Positions 9,292 through 20,872 of a stretch of 64,000 bases of DNA are shown here, in pieces. The stretch is from Symbiodinium natans (Eukaryota; Sar; Dinophyceae; Suessiales; Symbiodiniaceae). Within the stretch, counting starts at the first letter, position 1; every line of letters starts with the position of its first letter. The translations under genes and the position numbers were made by a program. A model generated the notes under the pieces. It did not search any database. It had not been told where the DNA came from and saw only the letters and a list, made by a program, of their open reading frames with translations. The DNA is taken from the NCBI GenBank assembly GCA_905221605.1, contig CAJNDS010002128.1, forward strand, positions 1 to 64,000. The letters are read 5' to 3'.

Positions 9292-9473
9292 CTTATGGCA
9301 GCGATAGATCTGCAGATCGCAATGCTCTGCGGCAGCTGCGCTCACGGACACATCTTTTGCTGGAGGCGCTCACAGCTCTCAGAAGAGTAAAAGCTCAAGG
9401 GATCCACTAATGGCCGCGGTCCGAAGAGGAGTCAAGCACCGAAGCTCAAGCAATGCGAAGCTTCAAATTCACA
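9292..9473 (-). repeat. 5' LTR of the copia element
   Basis: Identical over 182 bp to 834-1015. It should carry the promoter, since the element reads right to left. I see no clear TATA box, which is not surprising for a dinoflagellate element. The flanking GTATG at 9474-9478 is the right copy of the candidate target duplication. Confidence 0.93.
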
Positions 9474-9478
9474 GTATG

Positions 9479-12400
9479 ACCGATCGAGAAGGCTGTTGCC
9501 GGCTTCTTCCGAAACTCCACCAGGCATTTGGTATGTAATGCTAATCGTGTACCACGCCTTGCCACCTGTGGACAGCATGCTAGGACGCCAGGAGGACCCT
9601 ATCAAGACTGCTGCTACTTCAGAGCAGTTTCATGTGAAATTTGATCCGGTATCTAGACGCGCGACGCAGGGTCTCCGAAAGGTGCCACCAATTTTGGACG
9701 CCGCAGACTTTCACCGGTGGCTCGAGGATCACGGCTCACACTGCAAAATCATCAAAGCCAAACAAACCTTTTCCGTTTGGAAAACCGAAAAACATGATCC
9801 ACGTGACCCACTACCCGATTCGGAACTGCCTGGCAAGCTGTCAGGTTACTTCATGAGACAGGCGCAAAGCAATCGTCTACGTCCGCCTCCAAGATCGAAA
9901 CTCGTCGCAGCCAGGGAGTGCCTCAGCAGACCAAGATCAAGACTCGCTCAGGACTTGTGCATTTGCCATGACTTGCCGAATAACTTAATACTTGTTAAGT
10001 CCCGGCCTGGCATCTCTGCCTCCCCCATGGCCTGGAACAAGCAAACAGCTTCTCGGGAACGTCCAATTTTGTGAAACCGTTGAAATGCACAAACTGGTGG
10101 GCCTGTTCAAGCTGCTCCGACGTCCTATACCCTGCGGCGTTGCAATGCTGGAGGAAGGCCTCCAGAAAAAAACACGAGCATCAACTCATCTCAATTTGAA
10201 GATGTGAACCGAGAGGTGCAAAAAAATCGAGCCTCCACAGCTTCCGCCAAAGGACCAAGTCGCAAAGCCTGCACACGACTGTCAGACACCCACACCCTCT
10301 GCAGGTACCCGAGGTTGCACCACTTTGCACCATGTTGCTACCATTGCAAACCCACTTCAAGCAACTTCCAGCAACTTCAAGCCTGCTTTGGCTTGGAGGC
10401 TACTGACTTGTCGGACTTCTCGCGTGTCCGAAACCAATGCAGGGCGGCCTCCTCCTGCCAGGCTTCAGAGAAAGCCGGAAGGCCAGCAGAGAGTGCTCTT
10501 AGCAACTGCAAGGGCTAAAGGCTTTCAAAGGCTTCACCGTCTCACCCCTTCAGCTCTGAGTGGGCATCAGAAGCTGTCGAGAACACAAGGAGTTGCTGCA
10601 AGCCACCTCATGCCAAGTCGGGCAAGACTAACACCGGTCCTCGTAGATGCATCCGTCGCTGAGTAAAAGAGGGCTCGTGATTGGACTGGATGTCAGTGGA
10701 CCTCAGCTTTCTATCGACAGGTTCAACATCCGTGGCCTAGCAGTGGCAATTACCCACCAAGGTCCAGACAAGTGTACATGCTACCGGCATCAGTCAAAGC
10801 CGTCTCGAGCTCACACCCACCTTGGTGAATGAAACGCAGCGCAAGAGCCATCTGCCGCGTGAAGGCAACGCTCCGCAGAGCTTTTCATTTCGTTTTCTCT
10901 TTTGGTGTTGACGAAAATTTTGCGAGCGCTTCGTTGCCAGCTTTGGAAGTGTTAGCTCATTCAAGAACCCTGGCGGCTGTGCTGCAAGCCGCCTCGATGC
11001 CCTATGTTGTTGTGCATGTTGTGACCTAAAACTGCTCTCAGTCGCCCGCGGGCAGTCCACAGCTTCGACAGGCTTCTGCCAATCAAATCTGGTGCAAAAT
11101 GGGCCGCAACATCTATCCTTAGGCAAAGAGGCCAAGCACTCATGTGAAAAAGCCTGACTGCATCTGATCCACCAAGATTCATAGAAACGTCACTGCGCAA
11201 CGGCGCCATGGCAAATCCTCGGCTTCAGGCTTTGTCTCACGTCTTGGGCTAGGGATAGCTGACACACGTACAGTTACATGCCGTTGCTACGCAAGGGGGC
11301 ACCTAAGAAAGCCTCTCGAACCAGCTCAGCTGCACAATGGCTCACATGAGTACATGCAAAAGAGGATGTCGCAGCGGCTTAGGTGTCGACACGAGCTACG
11401 CAAGGCAAGCACCACAGTGATTATTGTTTGTGTCGATGGCGCGGTCACTTGAGCGCTCACTTGCCAGCGCTGATCAGTCATGTGATGGGCACAAAATGGC
11501 ATGACAAGGAGTCGACAACTGTTGAGCAATACTGAACAGTACTGAATTGTACTAAGCGTGCTGAGGACTCCCGTAAACTGCTGTAAAACTCAGTTCTTGC
11601 TTCCAGACACGTACAATTCGGCTTAATCGTGCCCTCCACATGCATCAGCACACAAGGCCTTTGGCCTATTTTCACACGCTGCAAGGAGATCTCGCAGGAG
11701 GGGCACGACATGCCTTGTCAGTTTGCTGCCGGCCTGGGTTGCGGGCACGGTGTTCGACATGTAAAGTGTAGAGCCCTTGTTCAAGTCGGGGACAAGAAAC
11801 CTCAACTGTCGAAGCAATGGGTTGGCGTTCTTTCTATTGGATGTTCAAAATATGTACCACTGGCACAACCTTGACGTAAGACCAGCACTTCCTGTACTCC
11901 TTATGGTTTAGGGTACCAAATCAGAAAGGGGCCATGATTTAGATAAGTGCCCATTCTGCAATCAGCTAGTGCCATCACGTACATGACCAATTCGACTTGC
12001 CTTCTGGCGTCGAGGCGCAGAACTTCGGCAGCTCTCCGTCTGCCAGCGTATCATGCATGACGTGGATTTCGGTTGGCAAGCTTGGAAGTCACAACTCGAT
12101 GGTTGGTGGTGCGACAGGTGGGAGACACATCTCTTGCAAGCGCCTGCTCCTTGGAAGTAGACGTGCACGTGCCACACCTTCAGCTGACGGAGCTGTTAAG
12201 AGCCACCTTCCTTACCATGCCACAAACCGCTGAACTTCAAAGAGACCATGGACGATGCACCCCAAAACCTGTTCCTGGGAACGGGGTCCATTGGCAAAGG
12301 CCTGGACATTGACTCAAGCCCAGGTTTCTACGACGCCCGGGAAAACTTTACAAATGGTCCCACTTGGGCTCCCAAGACATGGGGTCGGCAAGCTAGCTCC

Positions 12401-13735
12401 ATAAGTTATCGAGCTACGCAGTCTATCCCACGCAGTCTGTGAACCACGCGTCGATTGTCCGCATCTGACGATTATCGTCGTAGTTCCAAGCCTTGTGAAG
12501 GCGACACTCCCAGCGAGATTCCCATGAGGTCAAAAACAGCTGAGATACGCACGGTGACGTTATGAGGCTGTCTGGCATGCAGCCATCCCTCCCCATGATG
12601 GAATTTTGGCGGGCAACTTGTAGCGACAATGCCCTTTCAATTCTAGCCTGTATGTAAAGGCAAAGATCGTCGTGCTCCATGGCATTCCTGACAGGATCAC
12701 ATTCACTGCCCACTCTACATCGATCAGTCAACATTTGACATGTGCAACATTTGCAAGGTCTGATGCCTCGACCAAATCGTCCAATGTTCCATCCCGGGCG
12801 GCAAGGCATAACTTAAACAACATGCATGTTGCACATCAGGAGATGCCATGGGGCACGCACTCGAAACAGTGGCTAAAGCAGCCAGGGTGCGGGAACATGT
12901 TCCGCTCCAGAAGAACGTCACGCCTTAGTGCGATAAAACACTTGCGATGCCACATCATACAGCCTGGCAGCCTGAACTGATGGTTAACATTGTCAACAAG
13001 TCGGCAACTGAAACTCAACCAGAGCCAGAAAGTCTGTGCGTGGACATTGCGCTACCATCATGATCTGCGGATGGATGGATGCCTTCCACACCACTGCAGG
13101 CTCCCTGTGCGTTTTTTAAGATCACATTTGTCACACTCTTTGCATCATGGGGCTATTGGGGCTCAAAGGTTTTCAAAGGTTATTGCTGGGACGCGGTTTG
13201 GTCCCTTCACCGGCTCGATTGACATGTTGCACGGATGGTTCGCCTCGGGCCGACCCTGAACTGACAAGGAAGGAGAACTGTCAGTCGAGGGGCTCCTATC
13301 CCGATTGCTATGAGTCGGCCCAGAGGGTGGCATAGGCGGTTTGTGAGCTAGAAATGTCCTCATCCTTGGCATTTTCACCCCTGAAGTGTGGAACAGGGAT
13401 AGCCTTGCGCGCAGGCGATCGGACTATGTATAACTGAGGCGGCGTTCATTCTGGTCAGGCCACCTCTGGGTCGACTGCGAAGCCTAAAATGATGCTGCTC
13501 ACGTCTGGTATCACATGCTGTTTGAGCTCGAGCTTTCATTCCTACTGCTCCAAAGGAGTTTTATCTCGGAACATATTTGCTGAGTACAACCGTAGAAGGG
13601 GGTGATCATGACACGTTCACATCCTCACACCTCGCACAAGACGCCTAAACCATGCTGAGAGCCAACCCTGCCAAGACCTCCTCCAACACATACTTCTCGC
13701 GATCTCCTTGCGTGCTGAACTCAAAGGCAAAGGGA
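9479..13735. other. No supported gene
   Basis: About 4.2 kb without recognisable coding sequence. The longest open frame (9496-10074 plus, 192 codons) starts next to the retrotransposon flank. It has no motif I recognise and a composition like its surroundings, so I do not call it a gene. No tandem repeat or long palindrome stands out. Confidence 0.5.
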
Positions 13736-13736
13736 G

Positions 13737-13820
13737 ATGGAGGGAGGGAGATGGAGCGAGAGAGAGAGAGAGGAAAAAAAAGGAAGAAACAAAGAAAGAA
13801 AAAAGAAAAAAAAAAACAAT
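13737..13820 (+). repeat. Purine-rich low-complexity tract
   Basis: Almost pure A/G on the plus strand: GGAG and GAGA runs followed by poly-A broken by single G or C. Open frames reading it on either strand (Arg/Glu/Lys-rich or Leu/Phe/Ser-rich) are artefacts of composition. Confidence 0.85.
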
Positions 13821-14661
13821 GAAATGAAGTACTTCAGGCAGGCATGGAATTCTTTAACTGCATCGATAAGTCCTCGGTATGTGTCATCCATCCATTTCAG
13901 CCTCCGGGACAACTTCATGATGCTTCACGTTCGCTGCATCACTACATGAGTACGCATGCGCCTCGCACTCTTTGCCTTCATCACTTCGTCGTTTCGTTTC
14001 CACGGACTGGCACAAGCCCCATGTGCTTCCGCAATAGGTTTTGAACTACCAGGCGGGATGACCCAATGCGAATAGTCCTGAGCGAAAAGAACTGCAACCA
14101 GGCGGCGGACTTGTGAGAGACTCTTGAGACACTCGAAAGAGTCCGTGGACATGGAGTCCTTCGTGAGCCTGGTGTCGGAGACGGGGGCCGTGCTCCGGGA
14201 GGTGCCTCAAAATACGAGTTACTCAGCACAATCGTGGTACGATCTCGGCACAAACAAACGTCACTCCCACAGTGAATCCACATGCTCGCATGCCACTACA
14301 CAGCAATCACAGCACTACTAGACCCTCTGCCTCGCCATAGTTGGGTTCGCCAGGACGCACTGTTGCTCGGCTCCTTGTGCATACTCGTGAATGCAAGGCT
14401 CTCGCTGATCTCGCTGATCTCGCTGCTTTTGTACATGACAGATATGACGACAGCATGGCCTGGGCGCAGGATACAAGTAGAGGTCCTGCAGGACAGCGCA
14501 AAGCCAAGCTGTGTCCACACTTCACGAGCAGTAGATGTCCGTCCTCTTGCGCCCGAAGAAGTTCATCTCCGTTCGGGTCCTCAGCAACAGGCAGCAGCCA
14601 TGTCACCCCATGTCGCCAAGCTTTGTAAAGTCTTAGTACAGCACCCAGTTTTGCAGCCTTT

Positions 14662-14805
14662 CAGCCACGTCCACAGTCGAGCGAAGCTCCTGAAGAACAG
14701 CTCATGCACTGAATGTTGAACCATCCTCTGCCCCCTGAACAGATCCTCGAAGCTGGCTTGCATGACCTTGCCCTTGTCAATAATGATGTTTTCCGGGCAC
14801 CACCT
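14662..14805 (-). CDS. Candidate internal exon, unknown protein
   Basis: After a pyrimidine-poor but plausible acceptor (CTCCCAG followed by G), an open stretch encodes about 47 residues with protein-like composition (WCPENIIIDKGKVMQASFED, then LFRGQRMVQHSVHELFF) ending near a GT donor (CTGG, then GTGCTG). It mixes charged and aromatic residues, unlike the surrounding translations. No family is recognised. No joining exon was established; LLPVAEDPNGDELLRAQEDG around 14.55-14.6 kb on the same strand is a possible partner in another frame. Confidence 0.3.
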
Positions 14806-15850
14806 GGGAGCAACACAGCAACACAAAACATTCGCGATAAGTAAAGACTCATGGAAAGACATGCACGGGCATTTGCAAGCAAGACCGGCGCTGCCCGCGT
14901 GACTTTGCACGATCCCGGTTGCGCAGCAACGCAATCTGCAACCAGAACGGTCATATTCTGTCACATTTGTCCGATCCCACTACATCCCGGATACGGATCG
15001 ATTCAACAGAGCTCTTCACGCGGTGCACCTCCACTGGCACGTCGACCCAAAGCAGTTGAGTCCGGTAGCCTGTGGAAATCTGTGGAAGTGGCCAGAGGGG
15101 CTTGCTGCGCCATCGAGTCGCCATGCGGTTCAAAAGCACTGAATTTCATCGGCCGCACATTGTTGCATGGTGCCCCTCGCCTGCATCACGAGCACTCTCT
15201 AGTCGTCGGGCCAGCCACTGCCTTATGGCTGCAAAGATTTCAATGCAGATTTCTGCCGGCGATTCTGCCATTCGGATAGTGGTGAGGCAGATTCTTTTCC
15301 AGCTCAACTCGGATGGCGTCTGTTCGAGATCTTCGTGGTTTTTCAGACGAGCTCCACATTCCAGCACATTACAAGGATATTGCAAGCAGGTAGGTTGGTG
15401 CACAAGGATGCAACCACTGTTTAAATCTGCAGTTAGCAAGCCTCCGCTTGGATTGGCCTTTGGCATTTTGGGCCTAAGCTGCGATTTTTAACATGATTGA
15501 CTACACCGGCACATGATGGGCATTGGTTGAGATCTGTTGAAAGTAGCCAGATGTTAGCTGGCTTGTGCTGTCCCAGTGCTTTCCTTGGTCCTTGGCATGG
15601 TCTGGCATGTGTGGCTTTAAATTTCAACACTGAGGTCGTAGCTGGGATTGTCTTAGCTTGGGGTCAGTTGTCCTTCGCACTACATTTTGGAAGATGTTAC
15701 CAATAGAAGTCTGGTGGAATCTCTGAGGATGTGCAAAAGATGGGCACAACAAAACAAAACACAGCCAGCTGCTAAACTTCAGGGGCCAGGCGAGTTCGAG
15801 CCAGAAGAGTCGAAGAGAACATTCCGCCTCCTGAGAGCAGTGTCGAAAAG

Positions 15851-15958
15851 ACACACACACACATACGTAGAGAGAGAGAGAGAGTGAGAGCGAGAGCGAG
15901 AGCGAGAGCGAGAGCGAGAGCGAGAGCGAGAGCGAGAGCGAGAGCGAGAGCGAGAGCG
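15851..15958 (+). repeat. Compound microsatellite: (AC)n, (AG)n, then (GAGAGC)n
   Basis: A short AC run, then AG repeats, then about 12 uninterrupted copies of GAGAGC. On the minus strand it is CT-rich. The hexamer keeps two frames open on each strand (for example Arg-Ala repeats), which explains the apparent ORFs there. Confidence 0.95.
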
Positions 15959-16203
15959 TCGCCCTCAAGTGCCTTCAGCGACTGCCTAGCTCTGCTTTTC
16001 ATCAGAGCATCTATGGCGGGAAAGCCCTTCAAGAAACGAAATGACTTTTGCAATCATGGATTAAAGAACTGCCAAGACCTTTCCTCGTCAAAGCCTGAAA
16101 CCACCAGCCGCCCCGTGATCGCCCATGGCCCATGACCACGCTAACCCACAGAGGAGGTGCCAGTCGCTGCTAGTTGAACAACCATCTATGCCTACGCGTG
16201 TTA

Positions 16204-16680
16204 CCGAACTGGCCGAGAATTGCCCAACTGGTAGCCAGCACTTCTCAACACTCCCCACTCCATCCAAATCCCCGTCCTTGAATCTTTGAGCGCATCCTCA
16301 AACGCGTCCACAGAACGGCGGACCTTGCTCTGATGGGAATTGGACCGACAGACCCTTCGAAAATCTCTAGAACAAGTTTCTGTCACCAACTTCTATGAGC
16401 GAACGACGCTCCAACGGTGAACCTCGGTGTCAGTCTCCTGGCTGAGGTCCGCTGCACGACAACAATGACTCAATGGCCCCAATGGCAGACATGACCTATG
16501 TCGAGCCAAGTCCTCACTCATGTTGCTGGAGTAATTCTTGTGAAAGCGCTTCAGCTGGTCGGGCTCTACATTAACCTGCAGCTTCATGCCATTTCATGCC
16601 CGACTCTCGGCCAGCACTGAATCCACTGGGGCATATGCATAAAACTCTTCACTCATCCTGTCTCGCTTGACCTTCAGCAG
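16204..16680 (-). CDS. Candidate exons of an unknown gene
   Basis: Three coding-like segments lie close together on the minus strand. One (about 16600-16680) encodes VKRDRMSEEFYAYAPVDSVL after an AG/G acceptor. The second (about 16480-16570) encodes LQVNVEPDQLKRFHKNYSSN. The third (16204-16331) starts after AG/G, encodes VRRSVDAFEDALKDSRTGIW and ends at a GT donor (TTCG, then GTAACA). The segments are in different frames, so short introns would be needed; I could not settle the joins. No family is recognised. Confidence 0.3.
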
Positions 16681-16689
16681 TCAACACTG

Positions 16690-17850
16690 CCAAGACAAGG
16701 AACACCCCGAACCTCAGCAGGTCGAATCTTGAGACTCCTGGCCGTTGACTTTCCTGCCCCGGGCCTTGGATGTGGTTGAGGCTGAGCCCAGCAAAACCCA
16801 ACAGCATCCATTCTTGGGCGCATTCGCAAAGAAGCTGATCAACACTCAGCAACACTGAGCCACACGCAATCCCATCAGGAATAGGGCCTTGGGCTGGCCT
16901 GTCACAGATTTGACTGTGGCAAAGGCGCGCCTTCTCGCGTACACGTACATGTATTCCGATATGTATGTACGAACATACTACATGCGCAAACACTACATTG
17001 CAACGTTGCGTTGCATTGCATTACATTACTAAAAGGGCAAGCCGAGGTCAACGAAAGCTAGTGGAAAACTGAGCTGCTAGCTCACGCAGAAAGGGAGGCT
17101 TCCGGCATCAACCCTCTGGGGATGGGAAACCGGTAACGACCACAGCGCAGGTTAGGTAGGTACCCTCCTTTCAGTCATCTCCTGAAAGATCCTTTCCCTG
17201 TGGCATTCTGCCATCGTTTGGGTCTGGCAGAACAAACCTTTAATTTCAGCAACTTCACCCTGAACACTAAAACCGAAACCCTAGACCCCATTCCCTAATC
17301 ATACTCTTCAGAACCCACTGTTTGTCGCTGCCGGGGCTCGTGCAGTCGCTGTGTCCTTAAGTTCCCACTTCTCGACAATATCCACAAAGCAAACACCCAA
17401 CGGTGCATTTACGTAGGACAAGAGTGGCGCACGTGCCTTTGTGTTCTCAGACAGCTCTTGCAGGAACATGTGCGAAGATTGCCAAACACGGTTTCTCTAT
17501 TATCATACCTTTGTCGCACCTGCTTGCAGAGAGAGGGGACTGTCGCGGACAGGGGTTGAGCGGCTTTGTTGCAAGCCCTAGGCCCTAGGTTGCAGAAGGA
17601 ACCCGGGGGCATGTCGCTGCACATGCCTGCACAAGCCGCACGCGCATGACAAAGGTTGATGCGGACTCTGCTCAAGAGCACGTCATCATTGCACGGAACC
17701 TGATGTTCCCAAGCCCCTAAGCCTCGAACAAGAGCCCCGAAGCAAACCCCTGCCATCTCGAGCCGAAACCGGGGTTTTGGTTTTTCGTCAGATTTGCCAA
17801 AAGAGACCAAATCCCCAATCTCGAGCCGAACAAAGGGTCTAGTTGGCATA
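16690..17850. other. No supported gene
   Basis: Contains TACGTACATG-rich sequence near 16930-17030 and isolated CCCTAG/CCCTAA motifs near 17275-17300, which foreshadow the telomere-like field to the right. Nothing coding was recognised. Confidence 0.5.
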
Positions 17851-17854
17851 ACAT

Positions 17855-17947
17855 TAAAAAAAAAATATATATATATATACATACGTATGTGTATATACAT
17901 ATATGTTTATATCATATATATATATATATATATGCTACCCCCCCCCT
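17855..17947. repeat. Poly-A, (TA)n microsatellite and poly-C run
   Basis: An A run passes into alternating TA/CATA sequence of about 70 bp and ends in a run of nine C residues. The alternating part is self-complementary and could extrude as a cruciform. It marks the left edge of the AT-rich repeat field. A similar TA/poly-G unit occurs near 20877-20990. Confidence 0.9.
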
Positions 17948-17949
17948 CC

Positions 17950-19170
17950 AAAACCTACCGTTTTCTAATTTTCTACACTTGCGTGACATCAAAACGCTTT
18001 AAAGATGAGACCGACTCCCTAAATCCTTTGACCTTATTCACACAATTTTCTGTTGCATAAACCCTCTTCCCAAAATCCTGCTCGCTAAATCCGAAAGCAC
18101 GGGATTCCTACATCGTATTCCCTAAATCATATTCCCCCAGTCCCTAAATCTGGGGCGGGCGGGGGGGGGGTGGGTCACTAAATGGCTCACTAAATCTTCT
18201 CGCTAAATCCTAAAGGGTGGGATCCCTAAATCATATTCCCATGATTTTACTCCCTAAGTCTTTTCCCAAAGCCCTAAAGAGGGAAGTCTTGAAATTCTGA
18301 AGAGGAGAGCCTCTGAATTCTAAAAGATAATCACTACCTCCATTACGGGGGTTTCCGTATGGGGAAATACCGCCACAGTGAATGAATTTTTTCCGGGGGT
18401 GTTCAAAAATCTGTCTGCAGGCTTCGTTTTTGATTGCTGAGCTGCAGTCTGGATCGGCGAAACTACAATACATTCCTATTGTGCTTAATAGAGAATGCAT
18501 ACATTGCCATGGTCTCATTATTGCAGTGCCCTGCCTTTCTTATTGCGGTGGGGGGTCCCACCAATTAAACAGATGCTCGGATAAAATCTTATCGGGATCC
18601 CTAGATCTGGTTCCCTGAAATTAACTCCCTAAGGCCTAAAGGTGGGGGGCGGGGGAGGGGGGCTAAACCCTAAAGAGGAGATCCCCTAAATCCTAAAAAG
18701 CATTCCTTAGTTTTACTTTCTAAATCCTGTTGCTTAAGCCCTAAAGAGGGGTGTCCTAAAGAGGGGGATCCTTACTATAAATCTTAAAGACGAGCCTCTC
18801 CGTCTACATCATAAAACAAAGAACCTTACTCAGTAGATCTTATCGCTAAAGTCAACAAAGAAGGATCCCTCAATCTTATCCCTTAATTTCACTCCCTAAA
18901 TCATATTGGGGAAGAGGGGTGGGAGGGAGTCACCAAATCCTAAAGAGGGAATCTTAAGTAGCCTTAAATCCCCAAAAATGAGACCCCCCCCTAACTCACA
19001 CAAAAGCCAACCTTACTCAATAAATCTTCTCGCTAACGCTAAAGCTTTAGCGATAAGATTTGCGCCCCCTTAGAAAATAGGATTTGGGGACTAAGCTTTG
19101 GGATGCTCCCCACTTCAATGCCTATTCCCTAAATCCTTCTCGCTAAGTCCTAAAGAGCGGGCTCCCCTAT
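17950..19170 (+). repeat. Degenerate CCCTAAATCC-type repeat field
   Basis: Dozens of imperfect copies of CCCTAAATC, CCTAAAG and CTCGCTAAATC recur without a fixed period, separated by G-rich islands. The core CCCTAAA is the complement of the TTTAGGG telomere repeat of plants and dinoflagellates. No gene is seen. The field may be a decayed interstitial telomeric block or a satellite that resembles one. Confidence 0.7.
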
Positions 19171-19500
19171 AATGATGAAATATGTCCGATTCAAATTTGA
19201 ATCGGCCGATTCAGTTTTGAATCGGCCCTCAAATTAAAGGTTGAAGTCGTCGTAGTGTTGCAATACTCACATGCATATTCATACTGTGTATTGGCTTTAT
19301 ATGTAGGTATGAGTTGGTACGTAATCTGTGTACTCACTCAATCTCCAACGCAACAAATTTGCTTATAAGGACTTAATTTGCTTCTAAATAGAAGGGGAGA
19401 GGGCGCCAGGGGTCGGTCTTCCAAAATAAGTAGGACCAAAAAACACTCCCCACCACACCCCCCCACTCCCCTCCACTTCACTCCACTGCGTGTTCTGGGT
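19171..19500. other. AT-rich spacer with short direct repeats, no gene seen
   Basis: Contains a duplicated CCGATTCA(A/G)(A/T)TTTGAATCGG motif near 19180-19210, each copy nearly palindromic. A C-rich tract at 19440-19490 follows. Nothing here looks coding. Confidence 0.5.
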
Positions 19501-20200
19501 TTGTTTAAGGGTATTGTCAGGGCTTATTCTCCAAAACCCTATCGATCCAGGGTTTAGGATTCTAACGAGAAGCCCCAAAACCCCAAGCCTATAGGGTTAA
19601 GCAATTTAACCTCAACCCTTAATCTTTAAACACCCTATAGGGTTACGGTTTAAAGGTTTAGGATTTGAATTTCAGACATGTAAACCTTGACCTACAATTC
19701 AACGGAAACACGAAACCTTTAACCCTTGCAGGGTTAAGGTTTAAAGGTATAGGGTTTAAGACATGGGCACTCTAAACCCCTATCGATCCAGGATTTAGAG
19801 TTTTAAAGAAAAGCCCCGAAACCCTATAGGATTAAACAAATAAGCCCAATTCTTTAACCTTTAAACCCTGTAGGATTAAGATTTAAAGGTTTAGGGCTTA
19901 AGATATAGGCATTTAAATCTTGACCTGCAAATACACCGAAACCCTTAAACTTTAAGCGTTAGTTCAAGGTCTAGAATTTAAGATATATGTATTTAAACCT
20001 TGACGTGTAATTAAACGAAACTTGCAACCTGGAAACTTTATAGGGTTAAGGTTTAAAGGTTTAGGGTTTAAGATATATGATTTTGAACCTAAGCCTGCAA
20101 TTAAGTTGAAACACATAACCTTTAAACCCTATAGGGTTAAGATTTAAAGGTCCCGGGCTTAGCGTTTTATAGAGAAGCCCCAAAACCCATATAGGATTAC
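19501..20200 (-). repeat. Degenerate GGGTTTAAGG / telomere-like repeat field
   Basis: Copies of CCCTATAGGGTTA, GGTTTAAAGGTTTAGG and AACCTTTAAACCC alternate on both strands, so many stretches are locally palindromic (for example CCCTATAGGG). A loose higher-order unit of about 110-130 bp contains a phrase like TTTAAACCCTATAGGGTTAA followed by GGTTTAAAGG. No coding potential. It continues the CCCTAAA field to its left but with both strand orientations mixed. Confidence 0.7.
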
Positions 20201-20405
20201 AATTACCCTAAACGCGCACGCAACCTTCATGTTGACGGCCGACATGAGGAGTATGCTATGGCTGGAAACTGCGCGTTTATAGCCCAAGCTGCGCGTCGAA
20301 ATTGTGCACATATAATGGAACCACTTTCAATGCTTCAATATATAATACCATGGCCTAGAGTTTTGTAAGATGTTTTTTAACCATAAGAAAAATCTTCAGG
20401 ACCGG

Positions 20406-20823
20406 GCGTTTTAAAACTCCTTGCTTAGCCACAAGAGGAGTTTTAAAACTCCTGCCACCGAAGATTGAAGATTGAAGATGTCTCAGGACTCTTTGTGGGA
20501 ATCTTCAATCTCAAGTAGTCGGGGCCGGGAGTTTTAAAACTCCTTGCTTAGCCACAAGAGGAGTTTTAAAACTCATGCCGCCGAAGATTGAAGATTGAAG
20601 ATTCCTGGAAAGAGTTCTGGAGAATCTTCAATCTTCAATCTTCGGGGCCACGAGTTTTAAAACTCCTTGCTTAGCCACAAGAGGAGTTTTAAAACTCCCT
20701 GCCCCTAAGATTGAAGATTGAAGATTCCTGGAAAGAGTTCTGGGGAATCTTCAATCTTCAATCTTCGGGGCCACGAGTTTTAAAACTCCTTGCTTAGCCA
20801 CAAGAAGAGTTTTAAAACTCCTG
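20406..20823. repeat. Tandem array of 123-bp units, each made of two nested hairpins
   Basis: Unit starts are 20406, 20529, 20652 and 20775, exactly 123 bp apart: three full units and a final partial one. Each unit opens with the 14-bp perfect palindrome GAGTTTTAAAACTC, repeated 32 bp later; eight palindromes occur in all, the first with one substitution. The pair and its spacer (CTTG-CTTAGCCA-CAAG) form one hairpin. The second half of the unit, AAGATTGAAGATTGAAGATT and its complement about 20 bp later, forms another. The array is in AT-rich non-coding DNA and encodes no protein. See the findings for possible meaning. Confidence 0.95.
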
Positions 20824-20872
20824 GCCCTGGAGATTTTTTATTGGAGTCTCTAAGTATTTAATATTTCGTATC

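Larger units (their letters stand above)
828..9478 (-). mobile_element. Ty1/copia LTR retrotransposon, near-complete, reading right to left
   Basis: The element proper spans about 833-9473. Its ends are two identical 182-bp direct repeats (834-1015 and 9292-9473). The outer flanks carry the same 5 bp, GTATG, at 828-832 and 9474-9478, which fits a target-site duplication; one unmatched base (833) lies between the left copy and the left LTR. The internal part has a primer binding site next to the right LTR, a Gag ORF and a very long Gag-Pol ORF. Integrase lies before reverse transcriptase, the Ty1/copia order. No mismatch was found between the LTRs and there is no stop codon in 2401 codons, so the insertion is recent or under purifying selection. 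One frame change inside the capsid region is the only visible defect. It sits just upstream of the IQ-motif gene fragment, so it may be inside an intron of that gene. Confidence 0.93.

Noticed and set aside
9496..10074. 192-codon plus-strand ORF next to the retrotransposon
   Set aside because: No motif, no splice-site support, on the strand opposite to the supported genes, and of a length expected by chance in this composition.
15772..16135. Arg-Ala and Leu-Ala or Leu-Ser repeat ORFs on both strands
   Set aside because: They are produced by the GAGAGC hexamer microsatellite, which leaves several frames open on both strands.
20406..20823. CRISPR-like array
   Set aside because: The repeats are spaced regularly, but the spacers are themselves repeated and palindromic. 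There are no cas genes and the context is eukaryotic.
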